From Leguminivora glycinivorella (Eukaryota > Arthropoda > Insecta > Lepidoptera > Tortricidae), in assembly GCF_023078275.1 (NCBI RefSeq), contig NC_062980.1, positions 5,196,401-5,260,400 of the forward strand: a stretch of DNA of 64,000 nt, given 5' to 3'. The stretch's first letter is position 1; every line of letters begins with the position of its first letter. The translations under genes were made by a program, and so were the position numbers. This document shows, piece after piece, positions 8,556 to 20,425 of this stretch. A model generated the notes under the pieces. That model was given only the letters and a program-made list of their open reading frames with translations, was not told where the DNA came from and did not search any database.

Positions 8556-9858
8556 ACGCACTAAGGTCTGATTTAGACGGCGCGCGAACTCTCGTGCGAT
8601 TTTAGTCCACACACGCAAGGTTAAGTTCGTTTAAAAAAACTATACCTAATCAAAACTCTTCTGAATCTTAGTAAGAAACGAAGAGTATTTTAAGTAGGAC
8701 AAGATAATTTTTTTCCCACCTCATCTCATCACAACATCCTGGCGCTTTTTTCACACAATCAAAATTCGCACAAAAGACGCAAAAATCAATAATGCAAAAA
8801 CTTATTAATCCCGTATCCCTTGCCCCATTGTGTTACACAAAGAGTCTCAAGGTGGTTTAATAAAAGGGGCAACTGAGAAGGGCCTTCGCGGGTCTTTCCC
8901 ACAGAGTACCTAATGGTCATTTTGGTTGCATGAATTGAGAAAGGGCGTAGGTTTATTTTGGTCTTGATTGCGCTTTTTCTAGCAGCTACTTATATCTATA
9001 GTTTAGTAAAAGGAGTCAATCTTGCAAATTATTGTGCAATACAAATATATTTACCTACTTGTAAGTAGGTACCTAATACCTACGTCTCACCTTTTATAAC
9101 CATCCGAATTTTATTTATGCGGAAATAGAAGAGTCGTAGGATATGGTCCCCATGGGTATGTATATTTCACAACTGGACTGTTTTCTTCAGGCAATCGCCA
9201 TGTATATATACAGAGTATTATAGAGTTAGGTACCTATATTTATTACTTTACCTTCTTATTCTTAACTCATATCATATCCAAAAGTTTTCGTGGTAGGTAT
9301 CGCAATTTAGCGGTAAAATTAGATAACTGCTTATTGTATCGTTGTTTCTTTCTATTTTGTAAGTGAGTAACTTCATAGGGTACCTAAGTACGTTTCAAAT
9401 GTTTTCATTAGAACCCTGTCCTGTGCCTATCAAATAGGTACATCGTTTTTTAATAGACTCCATTATTATAGGCAATAGTCTATCGGCATTTCATGTTCAA
9501 ATACTGGCCAACTCATAAAACCTTAAAAATAAACCCTATCCACCGTTATTAAGTTCCTAATTCGAATGTGTCGGGGCACAAAAAGAACACCTGTCGCTTA
9601 TCGTGGGAAAGAGTCGATATAGGTGAACAAGGAATTTTATATCGCAGGGTAATTTGGACTTAAAGGTGTAAAGAATAAAATTTATTTTGTATTGCGTTGC
9701 GGTTATAACTGTTCAGTGGTGGTGTATGGACGGTGATAGTAAATCAACCCTTAGATGGTATAATACTGCATTTACGATGTTATACTTTTGCTCTAAAATT
9801 GTAACAAAGATGAAGCTTATTGGTCTACTATTTAATTGAATGTACACCTACCTACATA
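8556..9858. other. Intergenic tract, nothing recognised
   Basis: About 1.3 kb without a supportable ORF, RNA gene or clear repeat. Runs such as ACCTACTTGTAAGTAGGTACC are small local palindromes. Confidence 0.4.
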
Positions 9859-10195
9859 GGGGCCGTCCATAAATTACGTCATTCTAAATTAGGGGGGGGG
9901 GGGTTTGGTCTGCGGATGACGGTAAATGATAGATGGGGGGGGGTGTTTCGAAATTGACGTCATTCTTATTTATTTATTTATAGTTTATTTTTCACGTACA
10001 AAAAGATTATTTCTAAAAAGAAATTTCTTCCAGCACACCTAGTAAGTGAGACTGCAAATGTGAGAGGCGGCTAAGGCGCATACAATACTAAAATAACTCA
10101 TAATAAACATACATAAGTAATGCAACATAGATGTACACAAATACAGTAATAACTACAGATAAAATACTCTAACAATAATATTACATATAATACTA

Positions 10196-10372
10196 GCTGC
10201 CCGCCCCGGCTTCGCCCGTGGTACTTAAATGTATTATACATATAAACCTTCTTTAAGAATCAGTCTATCTATTTAAAAAAACCGCATCGAAATCCGTTGC
10301 GTAGTTTTAAAGATCTAAGCATACATAGGGACAGACAGCGAAAGCGACTTTGTTTTATACTATGTATTTATA
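10196..10372 (+). mobile_element. SINE/RTE-tail-like segment (first copy)
   Basis: CTAGCTGCCCGCCCCGGCTT through AAAAACCGCATCGAAATCCG to GACAGACAGCGAAAGCGACT is a sequence I recognise as dispersed in many arthropod genomes, probably an RTE-type 3' region. It repeats at 10905-11080 as part of the internal duplication. Confidence 0.5.
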
Positions 10373-10904
10373 TTATATTATAAGTAGTTATATTATATCA
10401 ATGATTATTGCCAAAGTAAAAATAATAAAAGATGATTCTATAACCAAGTGTTTTAATCATATAATACCCTATTTTTCTCAAATCTGCAATGTTTTATTTT
10501 GTCAAACTGGTAATGACGTCAATTTTGGGAGAAGGGGGGGGTCATTAAGATATGACGATAGGATGATTATAGGGGGGGCCGTCCATAAATTACGTCATTC
10601 TAAATTAGGGGGGTTGGTCTGCGGATGACGGTAAATGATAGATGGGGGGGGGGGTGTTTCGAAATTGACGTCATTCTTATTTATTTATTTATAGTTTATT
10701 TTTCACGTACAAAAAGATTATTTCTAAAAAGAAATTTCTTCCAGCACGCCTAGTAAGTGAGACTGCAAATGTGAGAGGCGGCTAAGGCGCATACAATACT
10801 AAAATAACTCATAATAAACATACATAAGTAATGCAACATAGATGTACACAAATACAGTAATAACTACAGATAAAATACTCTAACAATAATATTACATATA
10901 ATAC

Positions 10905-11080
10905 TAGCTGCCCGCCCCGGCTTCGCCCGTGGTACTTAAATGTATTATACATATAAACCTTCTTTAAGAATCAGTCTATCTATTTAAAAAAACCGCATCA
11001 AAATCCGTTGCGTAGTTTTAAAGATCTAAGCATACATAGGGACAGACAGCGAAAGCGACTTTGTTTTATACTATGTATTG
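10905..11080 (+). mobile_element. SINE/RTE-tail-like segment (second copy)
   Basis: Near-identical to 10196-10372, with CATCAAAATCCG in place of CATCGAAATCCG. It was carried along by duplication of the host TIR element rather than by independent insertion. Confidence 0.5.
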
Positions 11081-11652
11081 ATAATAAACACAATAGTTAT
11101 ATTATATCAATGATTATTGCCAAAGTAAAAATAATAAAAGATGATTCTATAACCAAGTGTTTTAATCATATAATACCCTATTTTTCTCAAATCTGCAATG
11201 TTTTATTTTGTCAAACTGGTAATGACGTCAATTTTGGGAGAAGGGGGGGGGGTCATTAAGATATGACGATAGGATGATTATAGGGGGGGGTCTAAAATCT
11301 GAAAAAAATCGATGACGTAATTTATGGACGGCCCCGGGGGGGGGGTCTAAAATCTGAAAAAATCGATGACGTAATTTATGGACAGCCCCATAGCTCTCCC
11401 AGAGTCTATATTTTACTTGTAAGTATTTGTGAATATTTCTAACCGCCCCTAGCCTGTATAAATAGGGAAGAATATGTCTAATTGTTTAATAAACGCCCCG
11501 CCCAGCGACAGTAAATTTAAATTGTAGATATCTACCTTCCCTACTCCCGATTCTTTTATAATAAATATTGGTATGTATAAAAAATAATTTTAATGTTTAA
11601 ATGTATATGATAATATGGATTTTTTTTATCTGAAATAAATGAATTTTATTTT

Positions 11653-12075
11653 TCTCCTCACTAGCTCGGAAACACGTGTTTTGTCCTTTAAAACGCATTT
11701 TATCCACTAGTGGGTAAAGTAATTTGACCTTGAATAAAGTCAAATTAACTGCTTTAAAATTGATAAAAGTAGGTGAATCTAGTAATAAAGATGATTTACC
11801 ACCTGTGGAACTACTGGAAACAGTGATAAACGCATTTTTTGCGTTGTAGTTTCCTCGCGATAGTGAGAGGAAAAGTTTTGTGTTACACTCGGGTGCAAAT
11901 GTATTTTACTTCTCGTGTGTTAAAAAACTCGCAAGTTCAGGATTCTATTCTTGAACCACGAGCGAAGCGAAACTATAGAATCCTTTCACTTGCTCGTTTT
12001 TCAATTCCACACTCGGCGTTAAAATACAACTTTGCCCCCAAGGGGGGCAATATACAAGTATAACAAATAACTATT
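11653..12075 (+). mobile_element. Dispersed repeat, GGGGGCAAAGTTGTATTTT family, copy 1
   Basis: It runs from CTCACTAGCTCGGAAACACG to the AACAAATAACTA end and is the inverse of 19200-19629. It contains GGATTCTATTCTTGAACCAC and CGAGCGAAGCGA, a short palindromic core seen in all family members. Looser relatives are at 20107-20425 and 51590-52025. It is non-coding. Confidence 0.75.
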
Positions 12076-12857
12076 ATGTATTTATTTTTTATTGGTGGTC
12101 CATAAACATTAAATTACCACCTCAAAATATATTTTATTTTATTTATTATTTATTTTATTTATTATTCAAATAAGTTACACAGCATAACAGTAAAACCAAA
12201 GCACTGTGAAACTAAAAAATAAAAACAATAGGTATAGCACATAAAACAGTAAAAATCAGACAAAAAAAAAACAATATTCTATTTAGGCGACGACGTAACA
12301 GCGTGGCTCCGTTGCGTCGTCTGACACGGCGTAGGGCATATATGTATTAGATCAAGTCATTACTTAGAAAATACCTTCTTAATTTATAAATCTCTCAAGA
12401 GTTAATCACTCATCATCAATAAATCTGATTCCCAAATATTAGGGGCACCGACAATGGCGTTTTTGTAGCATCCGGAGCACCCGGAAACTCACTTTTTTTT
12501 TCTCGATTCGAATAAAAACGGGCAAGTTTTTTAAGCACCTGTCCACATGGGAACCAGGGATTTGAGGAAGTAGAAAAAGTCGGTTAATATTGAGTGTTAG
12601 TGTGGGAGAAACTGATTCTTATTGGATTACTGAAACAATGAAAGTTGACAAAAAATTGGGGGTAAAAAAGGTTATAACTTTCAAGTCTTTTGCGTTTGTT
12701 TTTTGCAGTTTCCGGTACGATTGATCAGACATTCTAATTTTCGCCTTTCCGGCGTAAAAGGGTTTTAATAAGCACTTACCAACTTTGAAATACTTAATCT
12801 TAATCGAATTAATACTGTATACCTTAGTATAGTTTGTAGGTACGAAATATTTTTTTA
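12076..12857. other. Intergenic tract with a reversed A-rich LINE-tail-like end
   Basis: Near 12120-12260, TTTATTTATTATTTATTTTA precedes AAATAAGTTACACAGCATAA, which resembles a reversed non-LTR 3' end. I see nothing coding in the remainder. Confidence 0.35.
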
Positions 12858-13070
12858 TTAGGTACGTCGGTTACAAACAAACATACAGCCCGCCTGATGG
12901 TAAACTGTCACTGTATACTCCCGCAGCCTGTGGGCGCCTGCAACTCCAGACTTCCAGAGATGTTACATGCGTGTTACCGAACCTCACAAACCACAGTTGA
13001 ACTCTGGCAACCTTACTCACTGCCCTAAGATAGCAGCTAGTATTAGTCAGTAAGTACCTACGAGTATTTT
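12858..13070 (+). mobile_element. Dispersed repeat family A (CCGCCTGATGG), diverged copy
   Basis: TACGTCGGTTACAAACAAAC, CCGCCTGATGGTAAACTG and GGGCGCCTGCAACTCCAGA align with copies at 16692-17220, 43860-44270 and 49829-50130. It is truncated at the TATC-flanked element that follows. Confidence 0.65.
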
Positions 13071-13104
13071 TTTATGAAATAGGCAGCAAACGAGCAGACC
13101 TATC

Positions 13105-16100
13105 CTGCCGTCCTAAGGTAAAAGGCAGCTATTCGACATTTTGCCGAAATTGACTTATTGTAATATTCGTAATGTACAGGTTAAGCTGCATCGACCACTT
13201 TTTTCCGTTTTTCGATATGTTGCCTAGTTTCCGAGAAAATTTCTCTAAAAAGGCAGTATTTGCACTAATTTTCCAAGATTTCCTAGCCAAAACAGCAGCT
13301 ATTTAACAAAACTAAGCTAAATCAACGTATATGCAGATATACGTTTTTTTACGCTCTGGTTAGGTTGACATGTTATCCAGTATTACTAGCCTAAAAGTAC
13401 GTAAAAGTGAAAAACTAGGCTAAAAATACGTACAAGACGTTATACGTAGTTTTAGCGTAGGATTTTGATAAATTTTTTAAACTGATACTAGTCTAAAAAA
13501 GCGTATATACATTTTTTCTGTAAAAAATGTCAAATACGTCATTTAAGCCTAGTATCGCTCGATTGTTTTACAACACAATATTAGTCTATAAAAACGAATA
13601 AGTGTTATACGTTCTTCTTATTTTGTATGGGTGTCATATTAAACGTAAAAAAACTTTTAAAATGGGTGAAAGTGCTGCAAACTAGCCTATAAAACAGTAT
13701 ATGCTCCAACCTTTGTCAATCCACCCGCCAGCCGAAAGATACTTTATGCTATGGAAAAGCCATCAGTGACGAGCTGCGAGCACCGGTGCAGCTTGTGGCT
13801 GACAGTACGAGAGCGCAGCTGGCTTTTTTCGCGCGAAATATTGATCGAAACCAAACGAAGTTAGGAAAAATACTGAATGATTGCATTTTTGATACGTTTT
13901 AACAATAATAACTATTGTTTACATTTCCTACATCATTTCTATTGTCATTTTTATTCGAGATACAAACATTTAACTCAATTTTCAGATATTATTGCTCGAA
14001 AGCAAATACGTCCTTTTAGCGTAGTTTGCGGTGGGAAAGTTGTTCGTATGTAGTTTTTTTTGCAGCAAACACTATATGAGGTATATTAATATTCCACGGT
14101 TTAAGTATTTAACGTTATCCTTTTTGGTTTAATTTACAGTAAAACAAGTAAATAATTTGCAATTAATGAATGAGAACGTTAGAGATGAATGTTGATATAG
14201 AGAGGGAGGGGTAAATCCAAACAACGATGAATGGATTATGTGAAATAGGATATTAGAGAGAAAGATATGAGTGTTGAGATGACGAAAGAGGAGAATGAAA
14301 GAGGAAGACCTGTTCTACCTACCCTACATAAAATGAGATAAGGGTATGAGGAATAAGAAGGAGAAGTATTGGCAGTAGTCTACATTTTCAACTATGTTTT
14401 ATTTTACAAACATGGAATATTAATATGAATATAATAGGAAATTACCATATTTTTGATAACCAGTATCAAAAAGCATAGGCATGTTCGTGTGAAAGTTAGG
14501 CCTATATAATAAACTTACGGGGTCATCTGCCACTGTTTCCAGAAAATCCATTAAATGACTATTTTGTTGTAGTCGAATTCAATTTATAACTAATTATTTT
14601 GATTGACTTTGATTTTGATACTCTCTATAAACTTTTGGATCGCAATTTTTGTATTGTAATATTGTTGAAGATTTTTATGGTTACTAATCCAGTCATTTCT
14701 GAATTGCTCGATGTTATCTGTTTCTTAGCTTAATTCATTTCAGGGTAGTTCGACGGATTTAATGTTTTCCCAACAAACTCGACATCATTCTTTTGATACC
14801 AGACCGGTACTTGGCGAGCGTAGTGAAAAGCAGCTTAATCGGACCAGAAGAATATTTGATCCCTGTACTTTCATATACTTAAGCAGAACCTGCTTATGAA
14901 GGCATTCCTTCTTGTAAATCTAGGAATGTAAGTTTCCTTAAACAAAAAACGAATGGACAAATTGCTTGCCAAACCACTTTTTGCCCAAATTTTTCGCAAA
15001 AAATCATTTTATCGTAGGTTTTTGAAACCTATCAGAGGTTGAGGTACCTCTTGGTCGTTTAACTTCCGAGCTCGAGTTTTGACGGGAGATTCCTGAGTTT
15101 GGATGCGTTTTGGATGTATTTGTTTCATGTATATAACCAGCCGCAGTGAATGACGCTCTTTAGCTTACTGAACTTTTGCTACATATTCGCACAATCTCTA
15201 ATAGAAATTGGTAAAATTGTTTTTTGTTTGCAAACTGTTCGTCACATAATAATTATATTATCTTTTTCTCTAAATTTTTTTATAGAAAAGAGCCAGGTTT
15301 TTTTGGAGCGACTATGAAATTCTTCTAAACTGTATGTATAATTCATGTCACCATGTCATGAAACCATTTGGTAGTAGGTAGTGTAAACTGCTTTCTAACT
15401 CACATCTTGTGCGGCCAATTTCATAGTCATCCAAATCCTTTGCAGATAGATTGGTCACAATTAAAACCCGTTGTTGTTCTACCTCTCATCATGGCATTAA
15501 AATTACATAATTATAATTTATTTTGCCTCCAATTCTCAGAAGTGACGCGATAGATTGTCACATGACATCATATGATATAAAAATTGACCTTTTTTTCAAA
15601 GCAAAATAACAAATTGACCTTTTTTATCATTACTTACTAACTTGTTTCCATTAGCAACGTAAGAAAGTTTCCACAAAACTCCGAATTAGTACACGTATGT
15701 TTAGTATACAGACGGCACTCTTATCATCTAGGCTTTGAGGAAAAATGACGATTAGATACTAATAATTGACTACTTACTGACTAATTTAAAAGAGCAGGTA
15801 TTATTGTGTACTGTAAAAGTTTATTATATTATATTTATCACTATCCAAAAAGAATCGATAGATCTATTTTTTTTTTAAGTAAATAGGGACAGAATGGCGT
15901 TTTCTTGTTTCTTTAATACATACGTTTTTAAACGACGTATTTGCATTTTGTTCCAATTTCTTCCAAATATACTAATCTATAAAGCCGTATATACGATTTT
16001 TTTGATAGTATGCGTTCTTTTAGACTAGCAGTACAGTCAAAAATCTGGAAAACTCACTAGGATACTAATTAAAAAGGCCGAATAACTACGATACTGCCTT

Positions 16101-16488
16101 TAACTTAGAATCTCGAGTGCTAGATGGGCATTGTTGCTAAGCAATAAGATAGTATGTGATTATATACTGCGTTATAGCCTAGTTTAAGAGAAAATCCTAG
16201 ATTAGAACACCGTATAAAGCATGTTTTACCGCTTTCTTGACTAGTAATATCTACCATTTTTGGAGCTTAATACTATGCAAAAAGGCTTTTATCGAATTAA
16301 AAAAAAACCAGTCGCTGTACAAACACACAAATAATGTCTAAAATAAGTAAACACTTATACCTACTATATACAAAAAGAAATAATGAAAAAAGTTAATCCG
16401 TTTTGTAGAAATTCAAAAAAGAAGGTTTTTTGCGATTATCTCAAAACTAGCTTTTGTCGAATAGCTGCCTTTTACCTTAGGACGGCAG
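13105..16488. mobile_element. 3.4 kb TIR element with 4-bp TATC flanks
   Basis: The left end CTGCCGTCCTAAGGTAAAAG (then GCAGCTATTCGAC) is mirrored at the right by GTCGAATAGCTGCCTTTTAC (then CTTAGGACGGCAG). TATC lies at 13101-13104 and again at 16489-16492. Subterminal zones 13300-13700 and 15900-16050 hold many variants of a CTAGCCTAAAAATACGTA-like motif in both orientations, as expected of transposase-binding sites. No ORF over about 65 codons exists inside, so it is non-autonomous or decayed. A 4-bp duplication limits the superfamily, but I do not recognise the ends. Confidence 0.8.
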
Positions 16489-16691
16489 TATCGAGTATTT
16501 TCACAGGTAGGCATATCTAATGCTTTAGGTAACAAATGTATGAAATTCCGATACAATTCCTTCAGCTCATACAATATGTGGTCATAGAAATGTATGAAGA
16601 ACTCCATAGATTTCTATGATCACATACAAACTTAGGTAATGTGCTAGCAATCAATACTGTACAGTGTACACTGTTACTGCACTAATAAACT

Positions 16692-17220
16692 TTTTTTTTA
16701 TACTACGTGGGTGGCAAACAAGCATACGGTCCGCCTGATGGAAAGTGGTCACCGTAACCTGTGGACGCCTGCAACTTAAGGGGTGTCACATGCGCGCTGC
16801 CAACCCATGAGAATCTTGTACACTCCCTTTTGCTAAGTACACAGCAAAAAGGAGTGTACAAGTTCCAAGGAGGGTTCGGGTTGCCGACGACTCAAAGGAC
16901 ATAAACGGAACAAATTAGTTCCGTAGATCCTTCCGTCACCAGCACACCGCACCCTCGTTGAGCTCTGGCAGCCTTACTCACCGGCAGGAACACAATAATA
17001 CGAGTAGGGTGTAGTGTAGTGCTATTTGGCTGCGGTCTTCTGTAACGCCGTGGCTTGCGTGGGCGACGGTCGCGCGACGGCGATGCGACGCATACGAAAT
17101 CAAACCTTATCGATATGGAAGTATGAGACGCGACGGCGACGGTCGCGCGACCGTCGCCCACGCAAGACACGGCGTAAGGCGGAATCGAGGTACTTCCCCA
17201 TCAGTTGGGCTCTGCTCTAA
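16692..17220 (+). mobile_element. Dispersed repeat family A, long copy
   Basis: It starts near TATACTACGTGGGTGGCAAA, continues CCGCCTGATGGAAAGTGGTC, includes AGTGTACAAGTTCCAAGGAG and GAGCTCTGGCAGCCTTACTC, and ends GGTACTTCCCCATCAGTTGG. The reversed copy at 43860-44270 keeps the same order, which defines the element. This copy is interrupted by a small MITE at 17046-17174. Confidence 0.75.
17046..17174. mobile_element. 129-bp MITE nested in family A, TAA target duplication
   Basis: The ends CGCCGTGGCTTGCGTGGGCG and its mirror CGCCCACGCAAGACACGGCG are flanked by TAA (17043-17045 and 17175-17177). The empty site CTGTAAGGCGG is seen in the family-A copy at 43860-44270 (reverse strand), confirming the insertion point. 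A 3-bp TAA duplication suits PIF/Harbinger. Confidence 0.85.
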
Positions 17221-17932
17221 ATTTAATTTGTATTTCTATTTTTTTTTTATTTTATTGGAAGGTATGAATACAAAACTTACCAAAAACACGTTATTCCCAT
17301 GACAGATTCGTTGACCGCGTTCACCTTCACTTTTTTCTTCCTAATAAATTACATCCCTTCATCCCAAAGGATGTAGCCCGTTACTACCATTACAAATTAT
17401 TTGCATCTCCATTCACCCTTATTGTGTACGTGTAAAGTGTAAATTGGCTTGACCAGGCTGTATTATGATGAGGAAGTGGGTTCACGCCCGTTCACATGAT
17501 CCTGATGGTGAGGATTATGGGTAAAATAATGGCAGTTACAGGTTTAGTTGGGTAAATAAAGGTTATTATCTTATTAAAGAAGCTTATAAAGAATAAGAAT
17601 AGTTATGATTGCAATAAGTAAACAGATATTTAAATCCGCAGGAATTATGATACTTAATCTCATTAGGTTAAAATATAGTTTAGAAGAGAAGTTACTTCAG
17701 TTAAGTTTTCAAATTGTTTAAATTTCAATGATTCAAATAAATCATTCTTGTTTAGATTACTTACCTACTAGTTTTAAGGAAGAGCGGTACCCCTTACCAC
17801 AGGTATTTGTTTACTTAAAAAGGGGTATCCACAACTAAAGTTATGTAAGTAACTCTTAAAATGAATAAAGAATTTTTAATTTTTTTAAATTTAATTTAAT
17901 TTAATGATGTCACTTCTACTTTTCTACATTAC
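17221..17932. other. Intergenic tract, nothing recognised
   Basis: AT-rich, with only short ORFs and no repeat recognised at this scale. Confidence 0.4.
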
Positions 17933-17934
17933 CT

Positions 17935-18261
17935 CAGCAATTCCCGTTCAGTTTGTACATTTTGATCACGTCTCCGATTTGGATAAAAATTGGTAGGCTG
18001 ATAGAGTCCATGATGCTGAGCAATATCCACTAGGTTTCCCAAAATGTCCTATGTTGATTGTATGAAACTTTCCTTTTTTGTTACCAAAAATGTATAGAAA
18101 TCTGGTAACAAAAAAGGAAGGTTTCATACAAACTACATAGGACATTTTGGGAAACCTAGTGGATCTTGCTCAGTAGGTATCATGCATAGACTATCAGCCT
18201 ACCAATTTTTATCAAAATCGGAGACATGATCCAGATGTACAAACTTAACGGGAATTGCTCA
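17935..18261. mobile_element. Palindromic MITE of about 330 bp
   Basis: The outer ends CAGCAATTCCCGTTCAGTTT and the mirrored AAACTTAACGGGAATTGCTC pair up. Inner blocks GTAGGCTGATAGAGTC, CCACTAGGTTTCCCAAAATG and CCTTTTTTGTTACC are each mirrored in order, so nearly the whole length folds back on itself. Confidence 0.85.
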
Positions 18262-18300
18262 CCTACGATTTTACCTAGGTACTACAATATTAGTACGTTT

Positions 18301-18406
18301 TCACATTATCCGATCCGTTATAGGATGTCGGAAAGATTTCACAGGCAAAAATCAAAGATGGCGGCTTGAATGTATATCGGTCCTAAATCCGATATCGGAT
18401 CGGATA
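18301..18406. mobile_element. MITE, ATTATCCGATCCG family, copy 2
   Basis: TCACATTATCCGATCCGTTA and the mirrored GATATCGGATCGGATA bound a core with AAAATCAAAGATGGCGGCTT, the complement of the core at 8436-8555. Confidence 0.75.
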
Positions 18407-18412
18407 CTTATT

Positions 18413-18523
18413 CCGTCTATTGTCCTTTGAGTCGTCGGCAACCCGAACCGTCCTTGGAACTTGTGTACTCCTTTTTACTGTGTATTTAACACAGCAAAAG
18501 GGAATGTACAGGTTTCTAATGGG
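18413..18523 (-). mobile_element. Family A fragment
   Basis: CGTCTATTGTCCTTTGAGTC, CGGCAACCCGAACC and AACACAGCAAAAGGGAATGT match 44053-44162. It abuts the SINE that follows. Confidence 0.65.
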
Positions 18524-18855
18524 GCGCTGGTAGCCTAGCGGTAAGTACGTGCGACTTTCGTTCCGGAGGTTGCGGGTTCGAACCCGGGAACCAATGAGTT
18601 TTTCGGAATTTATGTGCGAAATGTCATTTGATATTTGCCAGTCGCTTTTCGGTGAAGGAAAACATCGTGAGGAAACCGGTCTAATTCCAATAAGGTCTAT
18701 AGTTTACCCTTCGGATTGGAAGGTCAGATATTGCCATTTGCCATCGCTTTCGTAAAAACTAGTGCCTACGCCAAATCTTGGGATTAGTTGTCAAAGCGGA
18801 CCCCAGGCTCCCATGAGCAGTGGCAAATGCTGGAATTAACGCAAAGAGGATCATG
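18524..18855 (+). mobile_element. tRNA-derived SINE (family S1)
   Basis: A tRNA-like head has a box-A-like TAGCCTAGCGGTAAGTACG and the box B GGTTCGAAC. A body follows with GTCGCTTTTCGGTGAAGGAA, CATCGTGAGGAAACCGG and AAATCTTGGGATTAGTTGTC, ending CCCATGAGCAGTGGCAAATG. At least six other copies occur in the window. The head is degenerate as a tRNA, so this is not a tRNA gene. Confidence 0.85.
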
Positions 18856-19199
18856 TCTCAAAAACCGATGATAACGAATATTAATCAACTTCAACACCCC
18901 CGGTGAAAATGCATCCCACGTTCATTAAGATCCTTATCGACTATTGTTCGTTAACATCATATTTCCATACTCTAACTAAAGTACCATCAAATTGTTTCAC
19001 GCAACGGTCAAACTTGACAAAACTGTCGCAGTTAAAATATAACCCAGTATTTTAACTTTAGATAATGAAATAAAAATTGCAGAGTGGCGACCTGGCGACA
19101 GTAGCATAGGTACTAGTAGGATAGGAGCTCCTATTATTTATTATTATCGTGAGGTTTTACTTTGTGCCATGATATATTTGAACTTTTACGAATTTTATA

Positions 19200-19629
19200 A
19201 TAGTTATTTGTTATACAAGGGGGCAAAGTTGTATTTTAACGCCGAGTGTGGAATTGAAAAACGAGCAAGTGAAAGGATTCTATAGTTGAACCACGAGCGA
19301 AGCGAGTGGTTTGAGAATAGAATCCTGAACTTGCGAGTTTTTTTAACACACGAGAAGTAAAATACATTTGCACCCGAGTGTAACACAAAACTTTTCCCCT
19401 CACTATAGCGAGGAAACTACAACGCAAAAAATGCGTTTATCACTGCTACCAGTAGTTTCACAGGTGGTAAATCATCTGTATTACTAGATTTACCTACTTT
19501 TATCAATTTTAAAGCAGTTAATTTGACTCTATTCGAGGTCAAATTACTTTACCCACTAGTGGATAAAATGCGTTTTTACCCGCTGGTATTAAAGGACAAA
19601 ACACGTGTTTCTGAGCTAGTGAGGGGAAA
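19200..19629 (-). mobile_element. Dispersed repeat, GGGGGCAAAGTTGTATTTT family, copy 2 (inverted)
   Basis: Over its full length it is the reverse complement of 11653-12075, with scattered differences. It has the palindromic CCACGAGCGAAGCGAGTGG core. ORFs here mirror those at the other copy and are not genes. Confidence 0.8.
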
Positions 19630-19880
19630 ATAAATAAATAGTTTATGACTTTTATAAGTAAAATGCGAGAGCACTGTAGTCGCAAAATTGACACCGCGTG
19701 ACTTTGTGCATATGAAATGAAATTAATGAAGCGAAAGAAATTACACGATTCAGAATGTTCAAATTTTAGGTATATAGGTACTTATTTGTTTAGATAATAC
19801 AAATTAAAATGTCGCTATTTACTTTAAATGTAATAAAGAGATTTTCGTTTCAAATTTCAAATTACTACAAGAATTGGTCC

Positions 19881-20003
19881 TGGGGCCCGTTTCTCGAAAG
19901 GTACAAGCCTTGTATTACAAGTGCGCGAACTGTCAAATCGTATGGGTTTCCATGGAAACACACTTGTAATACAAGGCTTGTACCTTTCGAGAAACGGGCC
20001 CCA
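19881..20003. mobile_element. 123-bp palindromic MITE with 5-bp GGTCC duplication
   Basis: TGGGGCCCGTTTCTCGAAAG and its mirror CTTTCGAGAAACGGGCCCCA bound it. Inner TACAAGCCTTGTATTACAAG is mirrored too. GGTCC lies at both 19876-19880 and 20004-20008. Confidence 0.85.
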
Positions 20004-20106
20004 GGTCCATGATAAACGGAATTACATATAAAGCATGTCATGGATCCTTCTTTATGGAAAGTCACGAATAATAAAACTAGAGTGTATGTTACTACAAGTG
20101 TTGATT

Positions 20107-20425
20107 AAAAAGTTATTTGTTTTACAAGGGGGCAAAGTTGTTTTTTAACCGCACGTGTCAATATTGATACCCGAGCAAGCGAAAGATTCCAATATTGATT
20201 GAAAAAGTGGAATCTTGAGCATTGCGGGGGTTTCAAGGTAGCACCTAGGTTAAAACAAACTTTGCCACCGACATTTTTCACCAAGTGAAATCAGCCAGCT
20301 CAAGATATCAAGTTAAAATTTGTATGAAATTACTTTGCACTCTTGTGGATAAAATGCAATTTTGCTATCTGTTTTCGAATAGCAAAGTAAGCCTTTACTA
20401 GTTGGTATGGTGAAAATACATTTAA
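20107..20425 (+). mobile_element. Dispersed repeat related to the GGGGGCAAAGTTG family (variant B)
   Basis: AGTTATTTGTTTTACAAGGG, AACCGCACGTGTCAATATTG and CCGAGCAAGCGAAAGATTCC match 51590-52025. The middle is shortened relative to that copy. Confidence 0.75.

Larger units (their letters stand above)
9859..11389. mobile_element. Composite TIR element, internally duplicated
   Basis: The left end GGGGCCGTCCATAAATTACG is mirrored by CGTAATTTATGGACAGCCCC at the right, and ATA flanks both sides (9856-9858, 11390-11392), a possible 3-bp target duplication. Inside, the roughly 715-base unit is present twice (9859 onward and about 10573 onward), nearly identical, and the right end is also doubled at 11285-11389. 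Each unit carries poly-G runs, a reversed LINE-tail-like TTATTTATTTATTTATAG and a segment starting GCTGCCCGCCCCGGCTTCGC. No transposase is visible, so it is non-autonomous. The superfamily is not assigned; a 3-bp TSD would suit PIF/Harbinger. Confidence 0.75.

Noticed and set aside
16892..17220. Arg-rich ORFs on both strands
   Set aside because: They lie over the GC-rich inverted ends of the 129-bp MITE.
18535..18600. tRNA gene
   Set aside because: Same reasoning: S1 SINE heads, present many times with identical downstream sequence and no good acceptor stem.
19204..19427. ORFs matching an ORF at 11839-12063
   Set aside because: The match is due to inverted copies of a non-coding repeat; frames are not conserved between copies.
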